Part shown: positions 24,538 through 36,061 of the stretch, piece after piece | How positions within the stretch are numbered: the stretch's first letter is position 1 | Layout of the letters: every line of letters starts with the position of its first letter | From: Tenebrio molitor | Lineage: Eukaryota > Arthropoda > Insecta > Coleoptera > Tenebrionidae | Direction of reading: 5' to 3' | Assembly (NCBI RefSeq): GCF_963966145.1 | Contig: NC_091051.1 | Location: forward strand, 15,190,001-15,254,000 | Length of the DNA stretch: 64,000 nt | Made by a program: the position numbers and the translations under genes | Notes under the pieces: generated by a model | Database searches by the model: none | What the model was told of the DNA's origin: nothing | The model's input: the letters and a program-made list of their open reading frames with translations, nothing else

Positions 24538-25010
24538 AGATATGCATAAACCATGAAAAATTGAAAAATTAGATACTAATTTTATTACATGTATTTATAG
24601 ATTTAAAACGAAAACCAGAATTATGTAAGAAATAGAAAAACAGGCTGATGTATTTAATTCTGATCTAATTCTCAACTCAAAAAACTTTTTCTATTGAACA
24701 AAAACTCATTCTTCTCCAAAGCAGTCCACTTTTTATTTATTCTACGACAATTTTATGAATGAAGAAAATAAAATTGTAATTAAAAAACTATTCATTACTG
24801 ACGTAGTACGTAACAAATGTTTTGAGAAACATTTTCAAATTATACACATCATACACAGAAGGTTTCACTTAATACGTTACAAAATAGCTAAAGGGACATG
24901 GGTTTATATGTCTGCAATTTTCTTCGGAAGCCTCTCATCAACTCATGGAAAGTAAAAACGTTAAACTCTCAAATCTTTGGTTGAATAAATTCTTTTTCAT
25001 CTTGGATTTC

Positions 25011-25218
25011 GTACAATGAGGGACATGGAATCCTGGGCAGTCTGTTATTGTCATTTCAAAAAGTGTCAATGTAAATGCACCTTTACCGTCATTATGATTG
25101 TTATTTTCAAAAAACTGTCAAATTAACTTAAGCTTGGTCATGAGTAGCTAAGGTATGGTTAAGAAATTTTGACAACTGAATGACACATCTGCCCAGTTTT
25201 CCGTATCCCCAATAGTAC
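25011..25218. repeat. TIR element, ACTATTCCGG-related family
   Basis: The left end GGGACATGGAATCCTGGGCA and right end TGCCCAGTTTTCCGTATCCC are inverted relatives of each other and of the element at 9211-9460, and TGTCATT follows on both inner sides. It is non-coding. Confidence 0.7.
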
Positions 25219-25332
25219 CCATCATTGTATACTTTTCTACCGAGTAAGACCCAAAATTGTTATATCATTGAATAACGTATTACTGGCTGTATTTAACTTT
25301 CATTAAAGCCGATTTATAGTTCCGTAACATGT

Positions 25333-25571
25333 ACAGTCGCAAGCAATAAATTTTGGTCGTCAAGGTCATTCTTTGACGCAATGGAAAATGCTACATTGTA
25401 ATATCATAACCCATCATAATGTTGTATGACATTAATTGTCATTTTTTTTCTAATTTTTTTGACAGTTTGTTGACATGGGCATAATCAGACAGGGAAATTT
25501 TTTAAATTTGTGACAGTCTAACAAAATTTTGAAATGACATTGACGACCAAAATTTATTGCTCGCGACAGTA
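25333..25571. repeat. TIR element, GTACAGTCGCAAGCAATAAA ends
   Basis: TACAGTCGCAAGCAATAAAT at left and ATTTATTGCTCGCGACAGTA at right are inverted copies that extend through TTTTGGTCGTCAA/TTGACGACCAAAA. About 240 bp, non-coding. Confidence 0.85.
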
Positions 25572-25682
25572 CGTATGGCATAACATATCAAAATTGAATA
25601 GGTTGTAAGTCCGTTAACATAACATAAGTCCGTATCCGTTTACATATGAATTGGCCAATTTCAATTATTATGTTATGTACTA

Positions 25683-26180
25683 TCGCGGCCATCCAAAAGT
25701 GAACTTTTTTGTTTATAGTTTGATTTTTACTTTAAATCATAGGCGTCCTAAAATGTCAAAGTTTGACACTAGAGATAAAAAAAATATTGAAACTATTTTT
25801 TTTAAATGCCACATCAGCCACATCTCACTCCGATGCAGACAGCTAGGGCTATTGCAAAGCTAAAAGAAAATTGGTCGTTGGCTGCTATGGCGACAGAATT
25901 ACATTCCAGTAAGACTTGCATCTTCAATATGAAGAGGGGTTGGCAAGAAAACAGGCTTGAGAGGCCAATGCGAATAGGTGTTGGAAAGGTTTCTTTACTA
26001 AAGTTTACTTTCACTTTAATAATGTATTAATTACTTCTCAGTCTCATTTTTATTATTACAACTTTTTATTATTAAAATAGTAACGCCTGCTGCACGAACG
26101 CCAATGAATACAGCCTGATTTAATCTAACGAAAAATACGGAAATTTTCGCAAGCTATCGTTCACTTTTGGATGGCCGCGA
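25683..26180 (+). mobile_element. TIR element with transposase-like HTH remnant
   Basis: Ends TCGCGGCCATCCAAAAGTGA and TCACTTTTGGATGGCCGCGA are perfect inverted copies. Inside, on the plus strand from about 25806, an open frame reads MPHQPHLTPMQTARAIAKLK, then NWSLAAMATELHSSKTCIFN, then KRGWQENRLERPMRIGVGK. This has the helix-turn-helix plus 'RW.e.g...RP..GR'-like shape of Tc1/mariner-superfamily transposase N-termini. No DDE domain follows, so it is a deletion derivative. Confidence 0.7.
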
Positions 26181-26240
26181 TTGTACCATGAAAGTTACGA
26201 AATTTTAATATTTTGTTCTATTTATTTTGATTATTATCAA

Positions 26241-26788
26241 TACAGGGTGTTTTCGAAGTTGAGGTGTTCCTTTTAACCTGTGATAGTATGCGTTGTTCTA
26301 AAGAGTAGCCAAAGTCACCTTAGTAAAATGTGTACGACAATAAAGATACAATAAGTTGATTTTTTTGAAATTTTTGAAACCGGTCCTGCTCAAATTTGCG
26401 CTGATTTGTTAGAAATTAGAATTGACAAAAAAAATCAAATGAGCATGGACGTTAATCAAAAATACTGTCAGAGTTGTCATCTAATTATAGTCGGAATGGC
26501 TTTATCATTACGAAAATAATGAGCTCACAGATATGTTGCTAATGTATGGGCAATGTTATCACGTTATCAGAATGCAGCTGCGGCGTCCAGAGAGTACGCA
26601 GAGCGATTTCCAGAAAGACACCATCCTGGGCCACGTCAGTTATTAATCTAGGACAGCGGAGAAATAGACAGAACCGGACTCAAAATTTTAGAAAACAATA
26701 AAAATATACAATCAATTATCTCCCTTAATACAAACATTTTACTAAGAAGATTTAGGCTAAAATTCTCAACTTCGAAAACACCCTGTAT
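26241..26788 (+). mobile_element. Non-autonomous TIR element carrying a DUF4817-like HTH remnant, copy B
   Basis: Ends TACAGGGTGTTTTCGAAGTT and AACTTCGAAAACACCCTGTA are the same TIR as copy A (14899-15490), with the insides inverted relative to it. The plus strand reads NELTDMLLMYGQCY, then after a frameshift YQNAAAASREYAERFPERHH, which matches the DUF4817 HTH pattern. The frameshift is the same ttatcacg 8-bp duplication as in copy A. No longer protein follows. Confidence 0.82.
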
Positions 26789-26792
26789 TATG

Positions 26793-26967
26793 GCCCGGTT
26801 GTATGTATAAAGCGATGTCAAGTCGTTGTTAAAGTTAACACAATGTCAAGCGATCTGATTGGAGGATATTTAACATTTTATTTGAATCAGCCAATCAAAT
26901 GGGCGGATTTCCGACTTGACGCGTTGTTAGCTGACACGATGTTAACTAAGCATTATGCAACCGGGCC
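26793..26967. repeat. Short TIR element, GCCCGGTTG ends
   Basis: GGCCCGGTTGTATGTATAAA on the left is matched by TTATGCAACCGGGCC on the right, with TGTCAAGTCG/CGACTTGACG inside. About 175 bp, directly next to the DUF4817-bearing element. It is non-coding. Confidence 0.75.
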
Positions 26968-27001
26968 TAAGTGAATTTATTTTTTCTTTTGTTACAAAAG
27001 T

Positions 27002-27226
27002 TACAGTTGGCTTCAAAAAAAACGGGAAATGAAATTTGACCTAATGTGAATTGGAAATGTAATTTGTCAATTTATGTCAATTTGTGTCTGTTTGATAGTA
27101 ATATTTCTGACACATAAGCGCAGTTCTTTAACCTAAATTCTAAAAAGCCGTTTCAAACTATAAAAATTTAATAAAATTTGACAGAACTTTTTCTGACAGT
27201 TCCCGTTTTTTTTGAAGCCAACCGTA
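27002..27226. repeat. Short TIR element, TACAGTTGGCTTCAAAAAAA ends
   Basis: TACAGTTGGCTTCAAAAAAA and TTTTTTTGAAGCCAACCGTA are inverted ends continuing as ACGGGAA/TTCCCGT. About 225 bp with terminal TA. It is non-coding. Confidence 0.8.
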
Positions 27227-29396
27227 CATTACTTTTTAGCGGATCAAGGTTGATTTACAAAATGAAAAGACTTTGATGCTTTGAACGTCAAAGAGTTACT
27301 TAATTCCAAATAAAATGTATGTGCTTGCAAAATGATAATTCCTTCATTTAGGTAATTAAAAATATGACAAGTCAACATAAAATTGTTTCCGTATTTTACA
27401 ATTCAGTGACTCAAAGTTCAGTTATAAAATTAAAGCAAGGATCAAGCCAAAAACGTTTCACAATATTGCTTAACAAATCGGCGAGTCTTTTGAATCGTCT
27501 TACAAAGTTGCATTCTTACTTTTTCTTCAGCTTCATTTATGAGATTAAAGCAGACATAAAAAGACTGTCTAATTCGAAAAAAGCGATAAAAATCATTTTT
27601 ATGGATGTCAATTCTGAGCCAGCGAAGATCCGCGCAAGTGTCCGGGGCAAAGTTTCGGGCTTGGCCATATCGGGGTTAATTAGTTTTTGTGTGTGGAAAC
27701 TGGGGGTTGTTTGCGAGGGTGTGTATGTGTGTGGTGATATTTCTGCGTCTCGGCGGGACGTCGACGTTGTGCTCAATGATTCGAGCGGACATATATTATT
27801 TTTGTAGCGGAGGGTGTAAATATGATGTCACAAAGCCATTTGTTAGCGCGCTTCCTGGCCGGTTTGCCGACAGGAAAACCACGACCCGATATGTCGCTTC
27901 GTATTTATGATCGTGCAAGGATAATACATACATTCATACACATGTATGCCTCCCGATACGGCCGTTCTGTCATCCCCGTTATCCCCACACGAAAAAATCC
28001 AACTGCACTTTTGCAACCGAAAAAACGAATTACCCAGATAAGAATCGGTGCACGTTGAAGAAACTTGAGTAAATGGGGTAACCCCTGCAGCTCCGCGCAA
28101 GAAGTCCAAGGTGGGGTCCGGACTAATAAGATTTCCCGTGGAGCTGTTGGACGCCTCGGGGACGTGGTCGGGGTAGTGTTTGGTTAATTGGTTGGGAAAG
28201 TCGTGGTGGCTCTGGGGGGCCGTGGAGAAAATGCAAATTTTTTCATGCTTTCTCCGTCATTACGAGTTTGAATTTCACGAATTTATCTGGTTGGAAGTGC
28301 TAAATGAAGGGGGCTAACGAGTTTCGCCTTTACAAACAAAAGCAGGAGGAAAATGTCAACATTGGTAATTATGACTTCGTGTCAAATGCATCCAATTTCC
28401 GACACTCCATTCTTAATTAAGACTTGGAACTAGTTGTGCTATTGCGCGCGGAAACTAAATTTTCCACCAAATAACAGATGAAATTAAAAGAAAAACGCGC
28501 GAGGGAAGTCTGAGCATCAACTGAAATTCACTCGGAATTTTTCGGAAGAAAAAATACGAAAAGCAAACTGAATATTTTCGACTGATATTTTGTGCAATCA
28601 GAGCAACATTATTTTTTTCAATTTCTAAATACATACATACTTATCAAAATTGAAAAATGGAGACAATTTTCTAAACATATTTAAAAAAGCTTCAATTGAG
28701 ACTATTTGACACTAAAGTCACTTCCCTGATAATAAAATATTTTTTTTTAATAAAAACGGTAACTAATAAATGTATCCATTTGAACAAAATAAATTTGCAA
28801 TTTTTCCAATAATGTCTTTTGCTTTGTAGTTCGTGCGATCGCCTAAAAAATTTTATGTGCACATCTGCCAAAAAGTACCTTTTGTCCTCGCCTGTTTTGA
28901 AGCCTCGGCTGCGCCTCGGTCAGAAAACTCAGGCTAGGACGAAAAAGATACACTTTTTTGCCTTGATACGCAAATAACTATTATACCTATGTATATCCTA
29001 AAAGTCATCTTTATCCAAGTACGTATTTCATTTTTTAACCGTAACAATTTAATTATCTAGACTAAAATCTGATTTTCTATTATGATTTTATGTTACTGGA
29101 ATTAAAAATTAAAACAAACGAAACAAAAATTGAAGATTCTTTTTGAAAAGCTTCAGAAGAACGTTGTTTTGAATTCAAATGAAAAGATAAAAAAAATAGA
29201 TTCTACATACGTGAAACTAGAGTAGAGGACTTTGATGTTCAGTAATTCAATTTAATAAGTTTACTGTTTGTCGTTAATTCATTCCTTTGATCAAAACTTT
29301 ATAATTTAAAAAAGATTAACTGACTGTAGAAAACTTCGTGAAAAGGAAAAATATTGTAAAATATCTTCTTGTTATCGTAAGTGGGAAAAAAAATTG
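27227..29396. other. Intergenic; GC-richer island about 27600-28300 and a short palindrome at 28866-28972
   Basis: A 147-residue frame at 27364-27807 has no domain, no signal peptide and low-complexity ends, so I do not call it. The 27600-28300 part is GC-rich with frames on both strands but no splice logic. 28866-28972 is a palindromic element (AAAAAGTACCTTTTGTCCTC against GGACGAAAAAGATACACTTT) with a CCTCGGCTGCGCCTCGG core like those at 13828 and 19130. Confidence 0.5.
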
Positions 29397-29413
29397 CGCC
29401 CCCGGGTGGGCTC

Positions 29414-29450
<37 letters not shown>

Positions 29451-29470
29451 GCCGATTGCGCCACGGAGGC
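29397..29470 (-). tRNA. tRNA-Asn (anticodon GTT)
   Basis: The minus strand folds into a complete 74-nt tRNA. The acceptor GCCTCCG pairs with CGGGGGC, discriminator G. The D arm is GCGC...GCGC, the anticodon stem TTCGG/CCGAA carries loop CTGTTAA, and the T arm is GGTGG TTCGAGC CCACC. Internal A and B boxes are canonical. There is no intron. A run of eight T on the minus strand (29386-29393) follows the 3' end as the pol III terminator. Confidence 0.97.
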
Positions 29471-29932
29471 CCATGCATGGGTAGTTATTCATAACCTAGA
29501 AATCGTACCTACTAGAAAATATTAATAATTGATTTTAACTTATTCATTTATTTAGTATAATATTCAACTTCATTTTTTAATGCCTTCTAGAATTAGTATT
29601 CTAATACTAATTCAATTTGTTATAACACAACATTGAAATGTGACGGGTAGTAAATAATAAAAATCATAATGATCATTAACAAATAGTGTTTTATTTATTT
29701 AACACAAAAATAAGTGTAGTTTATAGAATACTTTAACTGTTTTCAAAATATCAAAAGAAATAATTTAAGTGACGGTTACTCTTAGGCAACCAGCAATTCA
29801 GAATGTATCATTTTATTCGCTACTTTTTCGCTTGCTTTATTAAATCTATTATTATTAACAAGACAAAATCTCGAAACTGATAAAATATGAAATAAAAATA
29901 TACTGTCGCTGTTTTTCACATATGTTATGGAG

Positions 29933-32867
29933 TTAATAAAGTTGTACGATTTTTATTACGGTTTTCTTTCCCTAAAAAACTAAAAAAAAAAAAAAATTGC
30001 AAGTGACAAAATAATACAAGTAAGTACCTGTTCGATATTGCGAAAAGTTTCCTGAAAAGTAAACGTTTTTAAAGATCTTTTAATCCAATCAGGCAAAGCA
30101 TTTTTAGTTAATGTCCTATTATATCTTTCATCCAGCAACAAAATTGTTGCATAATCATTTTTATGTCTCACAGCTCTCCCTATTGACTGATTAACCGCTT
30201 TCATGCACAAAGCCTCATAAAACTTTTTACCGGCGCCGGATCCCTGCAAACATCTCAGTATTTAATAAAACTGAATTTAACAAAATCAGTGTCATTTACT
30301 TCTAGTTTATCTAAATACATCATTTTTTCCTTCAAGTCTGGCGCCATTATGTTGGCATATGGTAGTCCCACAACTATAACACATCTTCCTAAATCGTCAC
30401 TAAAATTTAAACCTTCACTTAATTTCCCCCCTGAAAACACAAAATACTGAGTCTAGTGGTCAGTTTTGAGTTTTAAAAACTATACCAACAACACTCAACA
30501 GAAGAGCACTGTGATTGTTAGATTTTAGAATGGCATCAGAGTACGACTTGAGTACGGCATCGACAGAACCCGAGTCTTGCGGCTCACGGAAAATCGGCCT
30601 CCCAAAAGGAAAATCCTTGATTTGTTGCCACACCCAATTCTCGTAATTATAGGAAGGAAAAAATATGACAATACCACCAGGTACTGTCTTGCACGCTTCC
30701 TGAATGACGCGTTTAATACTGTCACCCTACAGATTTACCAATTTGAACAAGTAAAAACTGATTTTGAAATGGTCTCAAACCATTGACATGCGGTTTTCAT
30801 AGTTGAATAGTAACTTGTCCTTATTTGGGCCTCCGGTTACTATGATTGGTAATATATTTTCAGGTGGGATTATGTGGTCGCATGAAAATTCGACAATGCG
30901 ATCGGACGACGCTCCCGAATTAATAAAAAGGCGATTTTTAAATTCTTCGTTTGGTTTCATTGTACCCCCAGCAACAATAACAGACCTGGCGTATTTAACA
31001 ATGTCTTGAAAATTCTGTGAAGGATTTAGTAGCAAAAACTGCAGTTTAGTTTTCGATTTGTCTTTGTTAGTGTGGATGAAAATTCTGCCGTCACTGTATG
31101 AATAAGTCAGAGATTCCAAAAACGAAATAATTGCGAGAAGTGGATTACTTAACGAGAAGGCTATCGGTGGCTTCTCGGTCTGGACTGTCTGCTCCTTTTT
31201 ATTACCTATACTCGCTAAAAAATCTTTAACGCCCTTTTTAACAGGCGTTTCGACAATACTCTGATCGAAAGGATATTTAAGCGCGTAACTGCGGACCTGA
31301 AACAAATATGCTGCAACCAACAATACACACCTCATGAAAACATACTTTTTGGGCTATCCGGCTGTCTTTACAAAACCTCACCAACTTGAACATATTGTAA
31401 TTGTCGATTTTCGCGGTTAGGACGAAATTCTCAACAGTAAATGTATTGGTGTTTGTCTCACTGCTCTCATCTAAAATGTTTTTTTGAATTCATGGAATCG
31501 TTCAAGACTGTCAATAATACCCAACAGTTGTTGCAACTTTGTTATGACAAAAATTAGTTGATTAATTGACAAGAGATTAGGTGCCGAAAAGCGCGTATTA
31601 AACCTTTGTTTGTAACATTTGACCTGGAGTAAACCTTGAACAATTTGACTGTAGCTCAATTCAGAATTATGCATTTGAGCCATTGCTTCCAGTAAATTGT
31701 GAGCCTCATCTATTATTATGACATTATCCTTCAAATCAATCCCTTTAAAATGGTTGGCAATGATGCACTTTATGCATATGTAACTCACCATTAGCTTCTC
31801 TCGTGGCTTTGTGAAGAATGGTATTGTAAGGTACAAGAATAACTTCAGCATCTTCAGCTGCTAATCTGCTGGAATAATAAGGACAAGCATTCAACTGTCT
31901 TCCATTTTTGACCAAATCTTCTACATCTTGTACTTCTGTTAAAGTTAAATCTTTTAAATCTTCAATGGTTGTTTGTTTGTAATATGGACACTTAGAGCCT
32001 GCTCCTTTTTGTTTTTTTACTGCTCTTCCATCAGAGTCAGTTTTTGACTTGTTTGTTTTTTTCTGCTTATCTAGACATGTCTCATTTATTAAAGAATTAT
32101 TTTTTAATTTACTGACACTAGGATTTATACAATAGTTCTGTCGCGACGCTAGTGACGCCACTCTCACATCTTTACCAAATGGTGACTTAAGTATTTCACC
32201 CACAAACTGACTCAGTTGAGAGTGTGTCCTACTACAAATAAATATCTAATAAACTAAATGAGTAAATCCAAATCTGTTCTACAAAAAATTACTTTTGTTG
32301 ATTTGTATTTGTCTTCTTCTTCATCTTGCTCTTCCTCTTCATTTTCAATATTTATATCAAGTACAATATCTTCATCTTCATCATTTTTTTCCTTTTCTAC
32401 CACCATTTCGCTTTTAGTAAATTTTTTCTTCTGTATCTCATGTTTCTTCTTTTTCAAATTTTCAATCTTCTTATCATAGGCCATGATTTTATTTTGTTGT
32501 ATTTTCAGTTCATTAACTTGGCGCGTTATTTCAATTTCTTGCGATTGTGTGCTCAACCAGTCTGTCGACTTTGATGATATTTTTGTCTTTTCCGCCTCCA
32601 AATCTTCGATTTTTGTTCTGAAAAACTCCCTTTCATGAGCATTATGATCTTTCAACCATCGAATAGCTCCACAAATGATACTCAGCGATTTCCCCTAAAA
32701 TCTAGACATGTAGCAAAAATTGCAACAAATAATTTACTAACTGTTCCTGTGGGACTTTCAAAAATGCCAAGCTTTTTATTTTCAATGACGTCATACAGAC
32801 ATCTCATGAAATCATGTTGGATTGGGTACGGCTGAAACGGAAAATCAAAATTTTCGGGAGGTTCCAT
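29933..32867 (-). CDS. DDX11: DDX11/CHL1-family Fe-S DNA helicase (one-base frame break in homopolymer)
   Basis: Nine exons: 32742-32867, 32293-32694, 31789-32245, 31346-31742, 30781-31296, 30486-30726, 30282-30430, 30028-30243, 29933-29971. The product is about 847 residues, a superfamily-2 XPD-like 5'-3' DNA helicase that acts in sister-chromatid cohesion and replication (family knowledge). Visible features: Walker A GTGKS at 41-45 split by intron 1; CSRTHSQL at 180; candidate Fe-S cysteines near 215, 233, 262 and 297; DEAH at 340-343; VVGGKLSEGLNFSDDLGR; and QSIGRAVRHKND. In exon 4 the frame breaks at a run of seven T (plus strand 31479-31485). With one more base the frame runs on into DESSE and the total becomes divisible by 3, so this is an assembly indel or a very young mutation. 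AATAAA (minus) is at 29836-29841. It is head-to-head with GILT, 395 bp apart. Confidence 0.93.
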
Positions 32868-33262
32868 TATAATTTGAAAATGGCACGAAAAATCGATTCT
32901 TATGCAACAAACTTTCTGTTAAAATTGGTAAAAACTACGATCACAAACAGAAATGGTATAACTTCATATAAATTAATTTAAGGTTAAAATTTAACAATTT
33001 CCCTCCAAAACTGACATTTCACTTATGGTTGGTAGATGGCGCTACCACAATTAATTTTTTTGAGTAAAAAAATGTAATTCAAAACATTCTACTTCTTTAA
33101 TGAATCCAGGTCATTTACCCTGTATTTTAACTTGAATTATGATCACCGTTATGCAACAAAACTAGTTATATAGGTCACACACTTGAACCGTACGTTAAAT
33201 GTCGTAGAAGACTTTCTCTTTTTTACTTTCCTTAAAACACATTCCGATTTTGTGTCTTTGAA

Positions 33263-34115
33263 ATGTATAAACATTATTCATTCTTTATTGTATCTCTTGT
33301 AATAATTATACAAATAAAATGTCAGTCTCCCAAAGTAAGTTGATTATTTTTTTGTAATTTATTTGCATAAATATTAATTCATATTCAAATTAAGCTACAC
33401 GTGGAAGTTCTGTACGAATCTCTTTGCCCCGATAGTTTAAACTTTATAACGCAACAACTTCACCCAGTGTTCAAAGAGTTGGCACCTTACGTTGATTTAA
33501 AATTGACTCCATTTGGAAAAAGTGTTGTAAGTAGGATGGTAATTATTAATTGCTTAAAGCTTGCTATTTGGCCCTCAAGAGTTTAGAAAATGGAGTCCAG
33601 TTTGTTTGTCAACATGGTCCCCAAGAGTGTAAAGGCAATAGAATACAGTCCTGCGTACTCAATTCCATTTCAGATCAAAGTATTCAAGTTGATTATGTAA
33701 ACTGTTTTATGAAGACCTTCAAAAAAGGGCAGAAAAATCAACAAGAATTTGGTCAAGTTGTAAGTTAAAAAATGTCTAGATATTAATCAACTACAATGAT
33801 TTAAAAAGTGCGCAGAAGCAGTTGGACTAGATTTCGCCCACATCTCTCAATGCTACTCTTCAGCCCTGGGAACCAACCTTCAATTGGTGGCAGAACAGAG
33901 CACTGCTAGAATCTCCCCTAAGTTTGTCCCCACAGTTCTATACAATGGCGTAGGTATATGTTATAATTATAAAAATTTATACCGACGCTTATTTTCAGCA
34001 ATTTAATCAGCAACTCCAAGATGCTAGTCTTACCGACTTCAGAGGCGTCGTGTGCCAGTTGCTGTCGCAAACCCACCCGGAAGCGTGTCAGACGCCATCT
34101 GTTATCAGGCTTTAA
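33263..34115 (+). CDS. GILT-like (gamma-interferon-inducible lysosomal thiol reductase family) protein
   Basis: Five exons: 33263-33334, 33395-33526, 33580-33759, 33809-33949, 33999-34115, all phase 0, 213 residues. Residues 1-20 form a signal peptide (MYKHYSFFIVSLVIIIQIKC). The thioredoxin-like active-site position reads CPDS at 35-38 (Cys-x-x-Ser instead of Cys-x-x-Cys). The GILT signature CQHGPQECKGNRIQSC is complete at 78-92. The family reduces protein disulfides in lysosomes or in secreted form; with only one active-site Cys, this copy's reductase activity is uncertain. AATAAA (34115-34120) overlaps the stop codon. It is convergent with maelstrom. Confidence 0.93.
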
Positions 34116-34283
34116 ATAAAATCAATTCAATGCTTACAATGTATTCAAATTTCTTTTCGCTTAACACAAGAACGTACATTAACAAACAAACAAAAAAGAT
34201 AATCTCTTAATTAACAAAGTAGGTCAGTTGAAAAAATTCTGATAAAGATGTTCTTACAAAAATAAAACATAACCTTACAAACT

Positions 34284-36061
34284 TTACTTTGCAAGCTTTG
34301 CATGTTTGTCACAACCGTGTTCTGGGAAATGCAAATTTCTGTGATCACGTCTCGCCTCATTTACCTGTATGGCCCTGAATGATTGTTCTAAAAACAATAA
34401 GTGTGAACTTGGCGTCATACGCAAGTAAACAAACAATCATGAAAGAGTTTCATACCTAGTCTGGCTGCAGCTCTGGGGCCGGGCGCCGGTTGCGTCTCAT
34501 TTCTGGCGCTCTTCATTGACGAAAAACTAACAACTGATGGTGTCTATTAAGAAATGGCTTAACTTAGATGTACTTGGAAAAGAAAATAAATAATTACGCT
34601 AACGTGGCTAGATCCGCCCAGACGTGGAAAATGTTGTTCATACCCTGTGGAACTTTGTCCTCTCACTTCTTGCACCTGAATACAAAAATTATTGACGAGA
34701 AAATTTTGCCTTGTTAAATAGCTCACTTGTTGACCACTTTCATTACTGTAGGACCAAGGTGTATTTGTGACTACACCACTTGAATTCTGCGGAACTTTAA
34801 CCCCAACTGGTACATGAACACCTGCCACCAGTTGGATGTTAAGATCTGGACAACAATGGTCACAAATCATGTACCCATATCTGGTCACTATTGACTTGCT
34901 ACAAAAAACTGAAATGTCAAAGTCTTCGTGAAACTGCAACAACAATCATGTAACAATTAATGATTACTTTTTTAAAATAAATCTACCTGACATGAAATAT
35001 CGGCAGTGTAGCTGTAAACATCTTTTTCAACTTCATTTTGACTGGTACTATCTGTTGGCCAGACAAGGTTGCCTGCTACTGTATTTTTCAAAGTACCAAA
35101 CATGACCTCCAAACTGTAAACATTGATTTTTTCGTCCATACTAAATTCTGCACGGAAATTCTGTATAACATTTTCTGTCATGTCAAGAATGATCTCTTTT
35201 GTGTAAACAGTCAATATATCCTCCTTTGTGTGGCCTTTCTACAAAAAAAAAAGTTGTTAAAAATCAATAACGTGAATCAGAGTGAAAATCTACCATGAAT
35301 GATACCATTTCAGTAAACACTTCTTCTGTATTATCTTCATAAGGTTCTTCATGACAAAACTCAAGCAACTGATGAGTTAATTTCGAGTGTGTTTTAGCAG
35401 ATCCATAAAAGCCCAATGGGAGCTTACCTGCACAAATTACAATTAATTAGTATACATTCATTTATTTAATTAATAAAGAATTTTATCTGACCTGGTTTCA
35501 CCAATCTGTGAAACACGTCTACTACACCATTTCTGAGACAGACAGCAGACACAGCTATTTCACATATATAAAACTTATCCTCAGCTGGATAATGAGTCAA
35601 ATAATTAATATGAATTATGAAAAATATGTGTTGATCTAGTCCTAAAACAAGCGATCAGCTATCATTCAAAAACTTTAATTACAATTTCTTACTCTGATTA
35701 CAATCTGCTAACTTTATAATTCTGCTGATATCTTTTCTCATCTCTTGTTGTTTATCTACAGCTTCTTTTGCTTGTTTTTCAACAACTGCAATGTCTAAAC
35801 CATCACTTGTGTATTTAGCTCCATCGAATGCCCTCCTAGCCAGCTGTGCACGCTCTTCAAACGGCTTACGCTCCTCTTTGCTCATATTCTATAAAACATT
35901 TGATTTTATGTTGTTTAAAAAAAAAGTACGTTGTATACCGCCCATTTCTTGCCAGTATATGATTCAAGTTCCTCTTTGGACATTCGTTTGCCACCCATTT
36001 TATCTCGAGTTTCCAACACAAACTGCCAGTAACCATTTCTTCCGGGCTTCTTCTTTGGCAT
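34284..36061 (-). CDS. mael: Maelstrom homolog (HMG box + MAEL domain, piRNA pathway)
   Basis: Nine exons: 35939-36061, 35693-35888, 35492-35641, 35294-35427, 34987-35238, 34727-34933, 34604-34675, 34456-34543, 34284-34387; total 1326 nt, 441 residues. An N-terminal HMG box (residues about 3-72, starting KKKPGRNGYWQFVLETRDKM) is followed by the MAEL RNase H-like fold from about FFIIHINYLTHYPAEDKFYI. The conserved Glu/Cys/His/Cys set is represented by YICE, SKLTHQL and CDHCC. The C-terminal tail is basic and low-complexity. Maelstrom acts in transposon silencing with Piwi in the insect germline and soma (family knowledge). The start is head-to-head with the NDUFV3-like gene (446 bp between ATGs). 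No clear AATAAA was found before the GILT gene. Confidence 0.94.

Noticed and set aside
27364..27807. 147-residue plus-strand open frame
   Set aside because: No domain, no signal peptide, spans an AT-rich and a GC-rich part, no splice or poly(A) context.
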